64,000 nt of DNA from an uncultured Centipeda sp. (GTDB taxonomy: Bacteria; Bacillota; Negativicutes; Selenomonadales; Selenomonadaceae), in contig CAJPQT010000001.1 of assembly GCA_905372865.1 (NCBI GenBank), forward strand, positions 62,001 to 126,000. Reading direction: 5' to 3'. Made by a program: the position numbers and the translations under genes. How positions within the stretch are numbered: the stretch's first letter is position 1; each line of letters starts with the position of its first letter. Of this stretch, positions 6,156 to 15,769 are shown in pieces. The notes below the pieces were generated by a model, which saw only the letters and a list, made by a program, of their open reading frames with translations, had not been told where the DNA came from and searched no databases.

Positions 6156-8216
6156 GTGAATACCGTGTCGATGGAAGCAAATACTACAACAGCATCTCCC
6201 GTCATTCCTGCTGCCTCGCAGATTTCGCAGGGGAGAACGACGGAGAGCGTACAAAGTCGTGGAGATCAGGGCGATTCGTCCGCCGCATTCAGTCAGCGCA
6301 CGAATGTCTCGATCGAAACAGCCATCGACCACATGGCAGATGTCCTATCGAAGATCAACGGACGCCAACAGACGAATGTCCAGCAGATGCCGCAGGAGCT
6401 CAAGGAAGTTATCCAGAATATGATACGGCAGTCTTTTTCCCTTGAGACAACCCTTAGTCAGGGGCTTGGGAGCACTGCGGCCAGTCAGCGCTTTTCGACG
6501 GATCAGCTGACAACGCTCTCCCGCATGCTCAATCAGCTCGGGACGATGTCTGAGGAAGGCAGTGCACCACAGGTGAGCGATGATCTTGCAGCTCTTCTCA
6601 CGGGTCTGAAGACGGCACTTGCCAAGGAGGCGGGTGGAACATTCGAGCCGATCATGCTGACAAAGGCGGCGTTTCAGCTCCTTGATACCGGGAATGCCGA
6701 GCTCCTTCCGAAAGATTTGCAGACATTTCTCTCTCAACTGAACGCACAGGGAGCAGCATCCACTGCCGTATCCGGCAGTGTAGGGGGGGATTCGCTGACC
6801 TTCCTAAATCAGCTTGTTCAGCTCTTGATGCCGCGTGACGCGGTAAGCAGTGCACAGCCGACAGTGAATGGAGGGATGCAGGAGGGATCCGCGCAGACAT
6901 TCTCACAGAATGCAGCGAACGGGCAGACAACCTCTGCGTCTGCGCAAAACACAAATGTTGCTGTCACGGAGGGAGATTTGCCGGAGCAGCGACTCTCCCG
7001 TACGCCAATAGTCGAAACAACGGATACATTGACAAAAGAAAATACGACGACAGCGCGGCAGGTCGGCAATATGCCGCAGGATGGTGCAGGAAAAGCAGTA
7101 CAATCGAACACCGGCACTGGATTGAATGCACAAACTGGTGTCACAAAAACGGTGCCCGGTGAGCCTGCGCAAATGGGAACGGCATCAGCTGAGCGCGGGC
7201 AAAATCCTGCGCCGTCAGCGACGAACGCACAGACATCTGCCCTGTCCGACAAAGAATCTGGTGCAGTGATGTCCAAGCAGGGAGAGGCTCAGATCCCCAC
7301 GGGAAACAAAGCTGCTCCCGAAGCGGGAGCACGAACACCAATCAATCCGGAAGGACAGGCACAGACAGCAAAAGCGAATATGCAGGGAGAGACAGCCGCA
7401 CAGTCTGCACGCGTACAGCAGACAGCGCAGATGAGGTCGCCGGAGGTGCAGAGCACGATCCCGCAATTCGTCACACAGACAATGGAGAACACGCCGCAGA
7501 CGATGAATGTCCTGCGCAGCCTTGCACAGTCACTTCTCCAAAATGAAAACCTCAGTCAGCGTGAGGCATTGCTGCTGCAGAATTTTGTCAACGGACGCGG
7601 GCAGACGCTAAATGAAGGGGATGCAAAGCAGCTGCAGCAGCTCATACAACTGACGCAGCAAAATATTCCCGGCACGATTCGTCAGGCAGCATTCGAGCAG
7701 CAGATGCCGGATCTTCCGCGTCTGTGGGCGTTTATGCAGATGGCGGATATTGTAAAGACACGCAAAATGACGGCAGAGCAGTATAAGCGCGCGGGCAGGG
7801 ATGTCGCCGCCCTTGCACTCACCATGCGCAGTGCACTTGAGGGGGAGAATGCTGCGCCGCAGCCGGGGCAGCGTTCCATGAACTTTGTCATGCCGCTCTT
7901 TATGGGTACATCCGAATATCCTGCCTATATTCATGTCTATGATGAATCCCACCAGGATGAGGAGACAGAGCGCGTCAAGAAGGAGACGTGGCTGCGCATC
8001 TGTGTGCTCACAGACAACATTGGTACGGTGGAACTCATCAATCGCATCTACGAGGAAAACCATGTGGATATGCGCCTCTATTTCTCGGATGCGGATGCCG
8101 CATGGGAATTCCGCAAGGCACTCGACGAAATACGTGAGAGTACGGACGGGACATCACTCGTCATCGAGGGCATCCAGATCGGTGCCATCGGTGAGAGGCG
8201 TTTCTTTACAAACTGA
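6156..8216 (+). CDS. FliK-like low-complexity protein (YlqG type)
   Basis: 686 residues. Residues about 1-230 contain Q/L-rich helices; about 230-450 is low-complexity, rich in Q, T, A, G, N and P; the last about 200 residues are ordered (PQTMNVLRSLAQSLLQNENL ... LRICVLTDNIGTVELINRIY ... IQIGAIGERRFF). This layout, and the gene order rbgA-rnhB-this-flhB-like, match Bacillus YlqG, which is related to the flagellar hook-length control protein FliK. Its role is not established. The start is uncertain: GTG 6156 has a too-close Shine-Dalgarno, GTG 6165 or ATG 6171 are alternatives. Confidence 0.7.
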   Translation: MNTVSMEANTTTASPVIPAASQISQGRTTESVQSRGDQGDSSAAFSQRTNVSIETAIDHMADVLSKINGRQQTNVQQMPQELKEVIQNMIRQSFSLETTLSQGLGSTAASQRFSTDQLTTLSRMLNQLGTMSEEGSAPQVSDDLAALLTGLKTALAKEAGGTFEPIMLTKAAFQLLDTGNAELLPKDLQTFLSQLNAQGAASTAVSGSVGGDSLTFLNQLVQLLMPRDAVSSAQPTVNGGMQEGSAQTFSQNAANGQTTSASAQNTNVAVTEGDLPEQRLSRTPIVETTDTLTKENTTTARQVGNMPQDGAGKAVQSNTGTGLNAQTGVTKTVPGEPAQMGTASAERGQNPAPSATNAQTSALSDKESGAVMSKQGEAQIPTGNKAAPEAGARTPINPEGQAQTAKANMQGETAAQSARVQQTAQMRSPEVQSTIPQFVTQTMENTPQTMNVLRSLAQSLLQNENLSQREALLLQNFVNGRGQTLNEGDAKQLQQLIQLTQQNIPGTIRQAAFEQQMPDLPRLWAFMQMADIVKTRKMTAEQYKRAGRDVAALALTMRSALEGENAAPQPGQRSMNFVMPLFMGTSEYPAYIHVYDESHQDEETERVKKETWLRICVLTDNIGTVELINRIYEENHVDMRLYFSDADAAWEFRKALDEIRESTDGTSLVIEGIQIGAIGERRFFTN

Positions 8217-8264
8217 TATTGCACCACACAGAGGAATCATGTAGAGTACAAGGATGGGTGAGAG

Positions 8265-8585
8265 ATGGCGGAACAGAAGGACACTTCGCCTGTCGAGGAG
8301 GTACCGGCCGAGCAGGAGGTACGTGCCGTTGCAATCAAATATGATGTCAAGAATGACAAAGCTCCGCGCGTCACTGCAAAGGGGCGTTCGCTCGTTGCTG
8401 ACCGCATTTTGGCAGAGGCACGCAAGAACGGAATTCCCGTCTATCAGAACAAATCTCTGGTCAATATGCTGATGGCGCTTGAGATTGACCGTGAGATTCC
8501 ACCGGAGCTCTATCGTACGATTGCAGAGGTTCTCGCACACGTCTATCGCATCGACCGTCATGCAGCTGGGCGGAGGCCTTCATGA
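8265..8585 (+). CDS. FlhB C-terminal domain protein (YlqH/FlhX type)
   Basis: 106 residues resembling only the cytoplasmic C-terminal part of FlhB/EscU, the export-gate protein that switches type III secretion substrate. Matches include VAIKYDVKNDKAPRVTAKG, ARKNGIPVYQNKSL and IPPELYRTIAEVLAHVY. The autocleavage motif NPTH is absent; homology begins just after where it would be. It lies next to a FliK-like protein, which is the natural partner of FlhB. The stop overlaps the yraN start (ATGA). Family role is uncertain; not a membrane protein. Confidence 0.85.
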   Translation: MAEQKDTSPVEEVPAEQEVRAVAIKYDVKNDKAPRVTAKGRSLVADRILAEARKNGIPVYQNKSLVNMLMALEIDREIPPELYRTIAEVLAHVYRIDRHAAGRRPS

Positions 8586-8938
8586 GCAATAAGACGCTCG
8601 GCGATCAAGGAGAAGCGTATGCTGCGGACTATCTGCGGCAGAATGGCTATCGCATTCTCACGCACAATTATCGCACGAAGGTCGGGGAGATCGATCTCAT
8701 TGCGGACGATCACGGAACGCTCGTCTTTATCGAGGTGAAAACACGCCGCAGTGTGCGCTTTGGCACGCCTGCTGAGGCGGTAAACTACAAAAAGAAGCAG
8801 AAGATCATACAGGCGGCATATTGGTATTTACACGCACAGCATCGGGAGAATGATGTCTGTCGCTTCGATGTACTCGAGATATATGCGGCCGGCGGCATCT
8901 GGAATGTGCGCCAGATCAAAGGCGCTTTTGAGGCATAG
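8582..8938 (+). CDS. YraN family (UPF0102) endonuclease-like protein
   Basis: 118 residues, full length for the family. The restriction-endonuclease-like fold is shown by GEIDLIA (E36, D38) and FIEVKTR (E51, K53). The family is widespread in bacteria and thought to act on DNA or recombination intermediates, but no firm role is known. It starts within the preceding stop (4-base overlap) and ends the operon before a terminator. Confidence 0.92.
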   Translation: MSNKTLGDQGEAYAADYLRQNGYRILTHNYRTKVGEIDLIADDHGTLVFIEVKTRRSVRFGTPAEAVNYKKKQKIIQAAYWYLHAQHRENDVCRFDVLEIYAAGGIWNVRQIKGAFEA

Positions 8939-8954
8939 AATTCAGCTTATGTGC

Positions 8955-9001
8955 AGATGACGGCGTATCCCAACGGAACGCGTCGTCATCTTTTTATTTT
9001 T
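8955..9001 (+). terminator. Terminator after yraN
   Basis: AGATGACG (8955-8962) pairs with CGTCATCT (8984-8991), with extra pairing of GCGT and ACGC inside, followed by TTTTATTTTT. Confidence 0.8.
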
Positions 9002-9008
9002 GCAAAAA

Positions 9009-9037
9009 TTGAATCACATCTACTAGTATGGTATAAT
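9009..9037 (+). promoter_or_regulatory. Sigma-70-type promoter with extended -10
   Basis: TTGAAT (9009-9014), 17-base spacer, TATAAT (9032-9037) preceded by TG at 9029-9030. It sits just after the yraN terminator and drives the pyrophosphatase gene. Confidence 0.8.
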
Positions 9038-9086
9038 ATGAGACGTAGTATGCGGCGTGTGGAAGCCGTGATAGGGAGGTATCATC

Positions 9087-10733
9087 TTGAATGTTGCAAA
9101 GCCGATCTATGTCATCGGACACCGCAATCCGGACACAGACTCCATCTGCTCAGCAGTCGGATATGCACATCTGAAACAGGCGATGGGTGTCAATGCCGTT
9201 GCGGCACGTGCAGGTAAGGTAAATAAGGAAACGAAGTTCGCATTGGAGTATTTCCACGTGGAACAGCCGCTTCTCATTCCGGATCTCTATCCGCGTGTCA
9301 AGGATATCGCGATGGACTGCAAGATTGTCGTCCGTCAGCATGACACCCTGCGCAACCTCGGCGAGGTGTTGCGCGAAAATGATCTGCGCTCGATTCCCGT
9401 AACGGACAGCAAGGGCATCCTTGTGGGCATCGTCTCGGTCAGTGATCTGGCAAAGCGTTATTTCCAAGAGCTCGGCATGACAAATCTCTCAGATATGCGT
9501 GTGCGCTACCGTGATATCATCCGTGCAACGGACAGCAATGTGCTTGTCTCCGGAGAAGAAGGCGAGACGATCAAGGGTCAGATCCGCATTGCCGCCGGCA
9601 GTGTGGAGACGATCCACAAGCTCATCAAGGAAAATGATATTGTTCTTGTGGGGGATCGTCGTACGGAGACGATTCTGGCCTGTATCCGACAGGGAATTGC
9701 CTGCCTCATCGTCACGGGCGACGGACGCGTTCCCGCCGAGGCACTGGAGGAGGCGGAGGCGCGCGGTATTTTTGTCCTGTCGACGCCATACGATACCTAT
9801 ACGGTGGCACGCCTCATCAATCAATGCGTACCGATTCGGCGCATCATGCACGACAATCCCGTCTGCTTCAAGCCGCTTGATCTCCTCTCGGACATCAAGG
9901 GAACGATGGAGGAGACGAATTTCCGCAACTATCCCGTCCTTGAGAATGGGCGCATCGTGGGGCTTGTGAGCCGTGACCGTCTCGTTGTCTCGGAGCCGGC
10001 ACAGGTCATCCTCGTGGATCACAACGAGCGCAATCAAGCGGTCGAGGGCATCGAGGAGGCGAAGATCGTCGAGATCATCGATCACCATCGCTTCGGCGGG
10101 ATCAGCACGAGCGAGCCAATCTATACGCACGCTGAGCCGGTGGGCTGTACCGCGACGATTGTCTCCAATATGCACTGGCAGAACGACATCGACATTCCGC
10201 CGTCGATTGCGGGTCTTCTGCTCTCTGCGATCATCTCGGATACGGTGCTCTTCAAGTCACCGACCTGCACGCCGAAGGACAAGCAGGCGGCAGAGCGACT
10301 TGCGGACATTGCAAATGTCGATCTCAATGCGTATGGCCTTGAGATGCTCAAGGCGGGCTCCAGCATCGGCAATATGTCGCCGATGGAGATTGTGCGCAAC
10401 GATCTCAAGGAATTTACGATCGGAGCATACCGTGTTGTCGTGAGCCAGACCTCCGTCATGGATACAAAGGAAATCATGGCGAAGGAGGACGAGCTGCTCA
10501 CCGCGATGAAAACGATATGTGACACAGAGGGATTTGATCTGAGCCTTGTCATGATTACGGATATTCTTGAGGAGGCGACCTATCTGCTCTTCACGGGGTC
10601 TCCACGCACACTGATCGGTGAGGCGTTCCGCAAGGATACGAGTGGAACACATCTCTATCTGCCCGGTGTCATGTCGCGCAAGAAGCAGATCATCCCGCCG
10701 CTCTCGGAGGCGGTCAAACGCATCAAGACGTAA
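9087..10733 (+). CDS. Manganese-dependent inorganic pyrophosphatase with CBS and DRTGG domains
   Basis: 548 residues, family II pyrophosphatase (DHH superfamily) that hydrolyses PPi to two phosphates. The N-terminal GHRNPDTDS (H12, D16, D18) and EIIDHHRFGG in the second half carry the metal-binding residues. Between them are two CBS domains flanking a DRTGG domain (about 70-300), the arrangement that gives adenine-nucleotide regulation in clostridial enzymes. A DHHA2 domain ends the protein. The start is TTG at 9087, with GGGAGGT 7 bases upstream. It is a single-gene unit with its own promoter and terminator. Confidence 0.93.
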   Translation: MNVAKPIYVIGHRNPDTDSICSAVGYAHLKQAMGVNAVAARAGKVNKETKFALEYFHVEQPLLIPDLYPRVKDIAMDCKIVVRQHDTLRNLGEVLRENDLRSIPVTDSKGILVGIVSVSDLAKRYFQELGMTNLSDMRVRYRDIIRATDSNVLVSGEEGETIKGQIRIAAGSVETIHKLIKENDIVLVGDRRTETILACIRQGIACLIVTGDGRVPAEALEEAEARGIFVLSTPYDTYTVARLINQCVPIRRIMHDNPVCFKPLDLLSDIKGTMEETNFRNYPVLENGRIVGLVSRDRLVVSEPAQVILVDHNERNQAVEGIEEAKIVEIIDHHRFGGISTSEPIYTHAEPVGCTATIVSNMHWQNDIDIPPSIAGLLLSAIISDTVLFKSPTCTPKDKQAAERLADIANVDLNAYGLEMLKAGSSIGNMSPMEIVRNDLKEFTIGAYRVVVSQTSVMDTKEIMAKEDELLTAMKTICDTEGFDLSLVMITDILEEATYLLFTGSPRTLIGEAFRKDTSGTHLYLPGVMSRKKQIIPPLSEAVKRIKT

Positions 10734-10752
10734 GGTGCATCGATATAATAAC

Positions 10753-10796
10753 GGCAGGGGCGGAGTTTGCCATAGCGGCGGCCCCGCCTTTCTTTA
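10753..10796 (+). terminator. Terminator after the pyrophosphatase gene
   Basis: GGC(A)GGGGC (10753-10761, one bulged A) pairs with GCCCCGCC (10781-10788), followed by TTTCTTTATT. Confidence 0.65.
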
Positions 10797-10811
10797 TTGG
10801 AAGGAGTTTTC

Positions 10812-13052
10812 ATGGATTTGTTTCAGGGGCTGAACGAGCCGCAGCAGAGAGCCGTAGCCTGTCTTGAGGGACCTCTCCTCATTGTGGCGGGCGCAGGCTC
10901 CGGCAAGACACGCGTGCTGACCTTCCGCATTGCAAACCTCTTGGAGCACGGCGTTCCACCGTACCGCATTCTTGCCATTACGTTTACAAACAAGGCTGCA
11001 CGCGAAATGCGTGACCGTGTGGATACACTGATCGGCGATGCGGCACACGATATATGGCTGAGTACATTCCACTCCTTCTGTGCCCGTTTTCTCCGTACGG
11101 AAATCGAGCATCTTGGCACGTATGCCAAGAATTTCGTCATCTACGATGCCTCGGACAGCAAAAGTCTGATCCGCGAGTGCCTCAAAGAGCTAAACATTGA
11201 CGAGAAACACACGGCTCCGGGGGCTGTGCAGTCGCATATCTCGGACGCAAAGAACCGTCTGCTCGATGTCAAGGCATTTACGGCACAGGCGACAGATTTC
11301 TTTGCGGAGCAGGTGGCGAAGATCTATGAGCTCTACCAGTCGAAACTGCGTGCAAACAATGCGCTCGATTTCGATGACCTTTTGATGTTGACAGTGGAAC
11401 TGCTCTCGAACAACGTGGAGATCCGCGAAAAGTACCAGAAGAAATTTCAGTACATCCTCGTGGACGAATATCAGGACACGAACGGCGCACAGTACGCGAT
11501 CACGAAGCTGCTTGCCGCAGGACATCGCAATATCTGCGTCGTCGGTGACGCGGATCAGTCCATCTACGGCTGGCGCGGTGCGGATATGCGAAATATCCTG
11601 AACTTTGAGCGTGACTATCCCGAGGCGACCGTAATTCTGCTCGAACAAAACTACCGCTCAACAAAGAATATCCTTGCTGCGGCAAATGCCGTCATCGAAA
11701 ACAATCTGACACGCAAGAAAAAAGATCTCTGGACGGATAATCCCACGGGCGATCCAATCACAGTCTATGAAGGCGGTACGGAGAAGAACGAAGCCGCGTT
11801 CATTGTGCGTGAGGTGGAGCGTCTGCACACCATGTTCAATACGAAGTATGGCGATATCGCCGTGCTCTATCGGACAAATGCGCAGTCCCGCAACATTGAG
11901 GAAGCCTTTTATGCAACAGGTATTCCATATGCTATGGTAGGCTCCGTACGGTTCTATGACCGCCGTGAGATCAAGGATATCATTGCGTATCTGCGCGTGA
12001 TCTACAATCCGCGCGACACACTGAGTCTCCTGCGTATCATCAATGTTCCCAAACGCGGGCTCGGACAGACCACGCTCGGACGTATGATGGAGAAAGCGGC
12101 AGAATATCGCCTTTCCCTCTTTGAGCTCATTACAGATATGCAGCTGCTCGACACGATTCCAAAGCTGTCGGCAAAGGTGAAACTCGAACTTGAGGATTTT
12201 TCCGCACTTGTATTTACATACATGGGACAGCTCGGAACACGTCCGCTTCATGAAATTGTTGAGGATATCATTGAGGAGTCCGGCTATGCCGCAGCTCTTG
12301 AGGACGATCCGAAGGAGGACAATCGCGACCGTCTCGAGAATCTGCGCGAGTTTATCAGCGTGGCAAAGAACTTCGAAGACGGTGCAGAGGAAGGGCAGAA
12401 CGGACTAGAGGACTTCCTCGCCCAGATTTCACTCATCTCCGATGTGGATGAGACAGAGCAGTCTGAGGGAAATGTGACCCTCATGACCTTCCATGCGGCA
12501 AAGGGATTGGAGTTCCCGACCGTATTCATGGCGGGCATGGAGGAAGGGCTTTTCCCACATTCGCGCACGCTGCTCGACGATACGGAGATCGAGGAGGAGC
12601 GCCGTACCTGCTATGTCGGCATCACGCGTGCCGAACGACGGCTTTATCTGACCTATGCACGTCAGCGGACGATCTACGGACGAACGGAGATGTCGCGCCC
12701 ATCGCGCTTCCTTGCCGAGATTCCGGAGGAGCTGCTCGAGCGTAAGACAGCAGATGTCTATGCAGAAGCAGGTGTACGAGGTCGTGCCGATGTCTGGGGA
12801 CGTGGTTCCTCGGGGGGGAGGCGCTCCTATCTTCCGCCGCCTCCCCAGCATACAGCAGAGGATGGGAGTGTCATCCGCCCCGATACCGCAGCCAAGTTCA
12901 CGGCGGGGGATGCCGTACGTCACAGCAAGTGGGGAGACGGACGCATCGTTGCCATCAGCGGTGAGGGAGAGGATGCAGAGCTCACGATTGCATTCCCAGG
13001 GGAAGGAATCAAGAAGTTTGTGCAGAAATATGCACCAATTTTGAAGCTATGA
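10812..13052 (+). CDS. pcrA: ATP-dependent DNA helicase PcrA/UvrD
   Basis: 746 residues, superfamily 1A 3'-5' helicase used in repair, replication-fork rescue and removal of RecA filaments. Motifs in order: Q motif LNEPQQRAV, Walker A AGAGSGKT (26-33), motif Ia TFTNKAAREM, Walker B VDEYQDTN, motif III GDADQSIYGWRGA, motif IV LEQNYRST, motif V VTLMTFHAAKGLEF and motif VI YVGITRAERRLYL. The C-terminus holds the Tudor-like RNA-polymerase-binding segment with HSKWGDGRIV. AAGGAG (10801-10806) picks the ATG at 10812. First gene of a long repair operon; ligA follows after 7 bases. Confidence 0.96.
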   Translation: MDLFQGLNEPQQRAVACLEGPLLIVAGAGSGKTRVLTFRIANLLEHGVPPYRILAITFTNKAAREMRDRVDTLIGDAAHDIWLSTFHSFCARFLRTEIEHLGTYAKNFVIYDASDSKSLIRECLKELNIDEKHTAPGAVQSHISDAKNRLLDVKAFTAQATDFFAEQVAKIYELYQSKLRANNALDFDDLLMLTVELLSNNVEIREKYQKKFQYILVDEYQDTNGAQYAITKLLAAGHRNICVVGDADQSIYGWRGADMRNILNFERDYPEATVILLEQNYRSTKNILAAANAVIENNLTRKKKDLWTDNPTGDPITVYEGGTEKNEAAFIVREVERLHTMFNTKYGDIAVLYRTNAQSRNIEEAFYATGIPYAMVGSVRFYDRREIKDIIAYLRVIYNPRDTLSLLRIINVPKRGLGQTTLGRMMEKAAEYRLSLFELITDMQLLDTIPKLSAKVKLELEDFSALVFTYMGQLGTRPLHEIVEDIIEESGYAAALEDDPKEDNRDRLENLREFISVAKNFEDGAEEGQNGLEDFLAQISLISDVDETEQSEGNVTLMTFHAAKGLEFPTVFMAGMEEGLFPHSRTLLDDTEIEEERRTCYVGITRAERRLYLTYARQRTIYGRTEMSRPSRFLAEIPEELLERKTADVYAEAGVRGRADVWGRGSSGGRRSYLPPPPQHTAEDGSVIRPDTAAKFTAGDAVRHSKWGDGRIVAISGEGEDAELTIAFPGEGIKKFVQKYAPILKL

Positions 13053-13059
13053 GGGAAAT

Positions 13060-15081
13060 ATGAGCGATATCAAGGAAATCAAGAGCGAGCTCACGGAGCT
13101 ACGGAAGAAGATCCGCAAGTATTCCAAGCAGTACTATGATGAAAATGCGTCCGACATTTCGGATTATGAGTTCGATCTGCTCATGCAGCGGCTCAAGGCG
13201 ATCGAGGCACAGTACCCCGAGCTCATCACAAAGAATTCGCCGACGCAGAAGGTGGGCGGCACTGCCCAACGTGAGGTGGGCGTACTCGTTCCGCATGATG
13301 TTCCGATGCTTTCGCTCCAAGATGTGTTCAGCGAGACGGAGATTCGCGCATTCGTTGCAGGTGTTCTTACACAGTTTCCATCGGCAGAGTTCGTCGTGGA
13401 AGAAAAAATCGACGGTTTGTCCCTTGCCCTGCGGTATGAGAACGGTCTCCTTGCACGCGCGATTACACGCGGCGATGGGATCGTGCAGGGAGAGGATGTC
13501 ACGCTGAACGCACGCGCTATTGACGACGTTGTAGAGACGCTGCATGATGATATCCCATATTTTGAGGTGCGCGGAGAGGTCTATATGGAACGCGCGGCAT
13601 TCGCAGAGGTCAACGAACGGCAGGAACTGCTCGGTCTGAAAATGTTTGCAAATCCACGCAACTGTGCCGCCGGAACACTGCGGCAGCTGGATGCACGCGT
13701 GACAAAGGAGCGAAAGCTCTCGATGTTTGTATTCAACTTGCAGCGTGCAGAGGGCCATTCCTTTTCTTCTCACACCGAGGCATATGATTTTATGCGCGCA
13801 CAGGGCATCAAGATCATTGCAAACTATAAGGTCTGCCATACAGCAGATGAGGTCTGGAACGCAATTACGTCGATTGGTGCACGGCGCGGGGAACTTCCCT
13901 ACGACATCGACGGTGCCGTCGTCAAGGTCAACGACTTTGCGCAGCGTGCGGAGCTCGGTGCAACGGCAAAGGCACCGCGCTGGGCGATTGCCTACAAGTA
14001 TCCGCCCGAGGAAAAGGAGACGATTCTCCGTGATATTGAGCTCTCTGTCGGGCGGACGGGGCGCATTACGCCGACAGCGGTATTTGATCCCGTGCAGCTC
14101 TGCGGAACGCGCGTCGAGCGCGCGACCCTGCACAATCAGGACTATATCGACAGTCTGGATGTGCGGATCGGCGACACGATTCTCGTCTACAAATCGGGGG
14201 AGATCATACCGCGCGTCAAAGCAGTGGTGTCTGACAAACGTCCACAGGATGCGCAACCCTATGTGATTTCTGATGTATGTCCTGTCTGCGGCTCCCATGC
14301 CGTACGTGAAGCAGATACGGCGGATATGAAATGTCAGAATCCGGCGTGCCCCGCACAGGTGGAGAACCACATCCTGAACTTTGTCAGCCGCAATGCAATG
14401 GATATCAAGGGCTTTGGAGAGTCGGCGATCATTGCACTGACACGCGCAGGTTATCTGCATGATGTTGCAGATATATATTCACTGCATTTACATCGGAATG
14501 AACTCATCTCATCAGGGCTGATTGGACGGGAAAAGAGCGTCGACAACCGCCTTGCCGCCATCGAGGCAAGCAAGGCAAATACACCGGATCGTCTCCTCAC
14601 GGGACTCGGGATCTCGGGCATCGGACGTGCGGCAGCAGTCTCGCTCGTGCAGGCATTCCCGTCCATTGATGCCTTGCAGGAGGCAGCGTGCACAGATCCC
14701 GAAAAAATCCGTGCCGTTCCCGACATGGGAGAAATCAGTGTGCTGAAACTCACGGAGTTCTTCACCTCGGAAACGGGGAAGGCATTGCTCGACAAATTCC
14801 GTGCCGCGGGCGTGAACTTTGCGAGTACCCCGATGGAACTCGCAGGTGCGGCACTGGACGGCAAATCTTTTGTCATTACGGGTACGCTTCCGACGCTTTC
14901 CCGTGAGGAGTGTGCCGCTCTGATTACGTCTCATGGCGGTACGGTAAAAAACTCTGTGTCGAAGAAAACCGACTATCTTGTCGCCGGTGAAGCAGCAGGG
15001 AGCAAGCTGCAAAAGGCGGAAGATCTCGGCATTCCCATCTTGGACGAGGCATCACTTAGAAATATGATTGCCGCAGAATGA
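13060..15081 (+). CDS. ligA: NAD-dependent DNA ligase
   Basis: 673 residues, normal length. Domains: Ia (about 1-70, NAD binding), adenylation domain with KIDG (K116 is the adenylated lysine), OB fold, four-cysteine zinc finger (CPVCG ... CQNPAC), helix-hairpin-helix repeats (LLTGLGISGIG) and a C-terminal BRCT domain (GKSFVITGTLPTLSREE). It seals nicks in replication and repair. The pcrA-ligA order is typical of Firmicutes. Confidence 0.97.
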   Translation: MSDIKEIKSELTELRKKIRKYSKQYYDENASDISDYEFDLLMQRLKAIEAQYPELITKNSPTQKVGGTAQREVGVLVPHDVPMLSLQDVFSETEIRAFVAGVLTQFPSAEFVVEEKIDGLSLALRYENGLLARAITRGDGIVQGEDVTLNARAIDDVVETLHDDIPYFEVRGEVYMERAAFAEVNERQELLGLKMFANPRNCAAGTLRQLDARVTKERKLSMFVFNLQRAEGHSFSSHTEAYDFMRAQGIKIIANYKVCHTADEVWNAITSIGARRGELPYDIDGAVVKVNDFAQRAELGATAKAPRWAIAYKYPPEEKETILRDIELSVGRTGRITPTAVFDPVQLCGTRVERATLHNQDYIDSLDVRIGDTILVYKSGEIIPRVKAVVSDKRPQDAQPYVISDVCPVCGSHAVREADTADMKCQNPACPAQVENHILNFVSRNAMDIKGFGESAIIALTRAGYLHDVADIYSLHLHRNELISSGLIGREKSVDNRLAAIEASKANTPDRLLTGLGISGIGRAAAVSLVQAFPSIDALQEAACTDPEKIRAVPDMGEISVLKLTEFFTSETGKALLDKFRAAGVNFASTPMELAGAALDGKSFVITGTLPTLSREECAALITSHGGTVKNSVSKKTDYLVAGEAAGSKLQKAEDLGIPILDEASLRNMIAAE

Positions 15082-15092
15082 AAGGATCAACG

Positions 15093-15755
15093 ATGAAACT
15101 CAGCAGATATATCGATTCCTCTCCTCTGAATCCTGCGATGACCTCCGATGAGGTGCGTGCGGCGATTATGGAGGCGGTACGACAGGAGTGCTGCTCGGTC
15201 TGTGTGCAGCCGGCGGATATCCCGCTTGCCGTTCAGCTTTGTCAGGGTACCGATACACGTGTGTGTACGGTGCTCGACTTTCCGCATGGGAAAGCCCCCG
15301 CCGCAGTCAAGGAACTTGAGGCACGCTATTATATGGAATACGGCGCGGAGGAGCTTGACATGGTGATGAACTATGGGCTTGCCCGCTCCGGGAAATGGGA
15401 CGAGGTCGAGGCGGAAATACGCGCTGTCGTCAACGCTGCCCATGCGCGTAACGTGCTCGTCAAGGTCATTTTCGAGGCAAGCCAGCTGACATCGGAGGAG
15501 ATTGCACGGGCAACAGAAGTCAGCATTGCAGCGGGAGCAGACTTCGTCAAGACGGCGACGGGATTCCTCGGCACGGGAGCAACGGAGGAGCAACTGCGCA
15601 TCATGCTGGATACGTCGCACGGGCGATGCAAGGTCAAGGCATCCGGCGGCATTCGGGACTATGCTGCCGCAAAGAAATTTTTGGACATGGGTGTGCATCG
15701 TCTGGGCATTGGCAGTTCGTCTGTCGCAAAAATTCTGGCTGAAGCAAATTCATGA
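15093..15755 (+). CDS. deoC: Deoxyribose-phosphate aldolase
   Basis: 220 residues. It splits 2-deoxyribose 5-phosphate to acetaldehyde and glyceraldehyde 3-phosphate. K153 in FVKTATGF is the Schiff-base lysine; K182 in VKASGGIR and D89 in ELDMVMNYG complete the active site. The ATG at 15093 is chosen over 15078 (which overlaps the ligA stop) because AAAGGA sits 6 bases upstream. It is unusual in sitting inside a DNA repair operon rather than with nucleoside phosphorylases. Confidence 0.95.
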   Translation: MKLSRYIDSSPLNPAMTSDEVRAAIMEAVRQECCSVCVQPADIPLAVQLCQGTDTRVCTVLDFPHGKAPAAVKELEARYYMEYGAEELDMVMNYGLARSGKWDEVEAEIRAVVNAAHARNVLVKVIFEASQLTSEEIARATEVSIAAGADFVKTATGFLGTGATEEQLRIMLDTSHGRCKVKASGGIRDYAAAKKFLDMGVHRLGIGSSSVAKILAEANS

Positions 15756-15769
15756 GATGAGGGGATGTC

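Noticed and set aside
13099..14460. Long minus-strand open frame (453 codons) opposite ligA
   Set aside because: Lies entirely antisense to a clear ligA gene, no ribosome site, His/Cys/Arg-rich composition typical of antisense shadows of GC-rich third-position genes.
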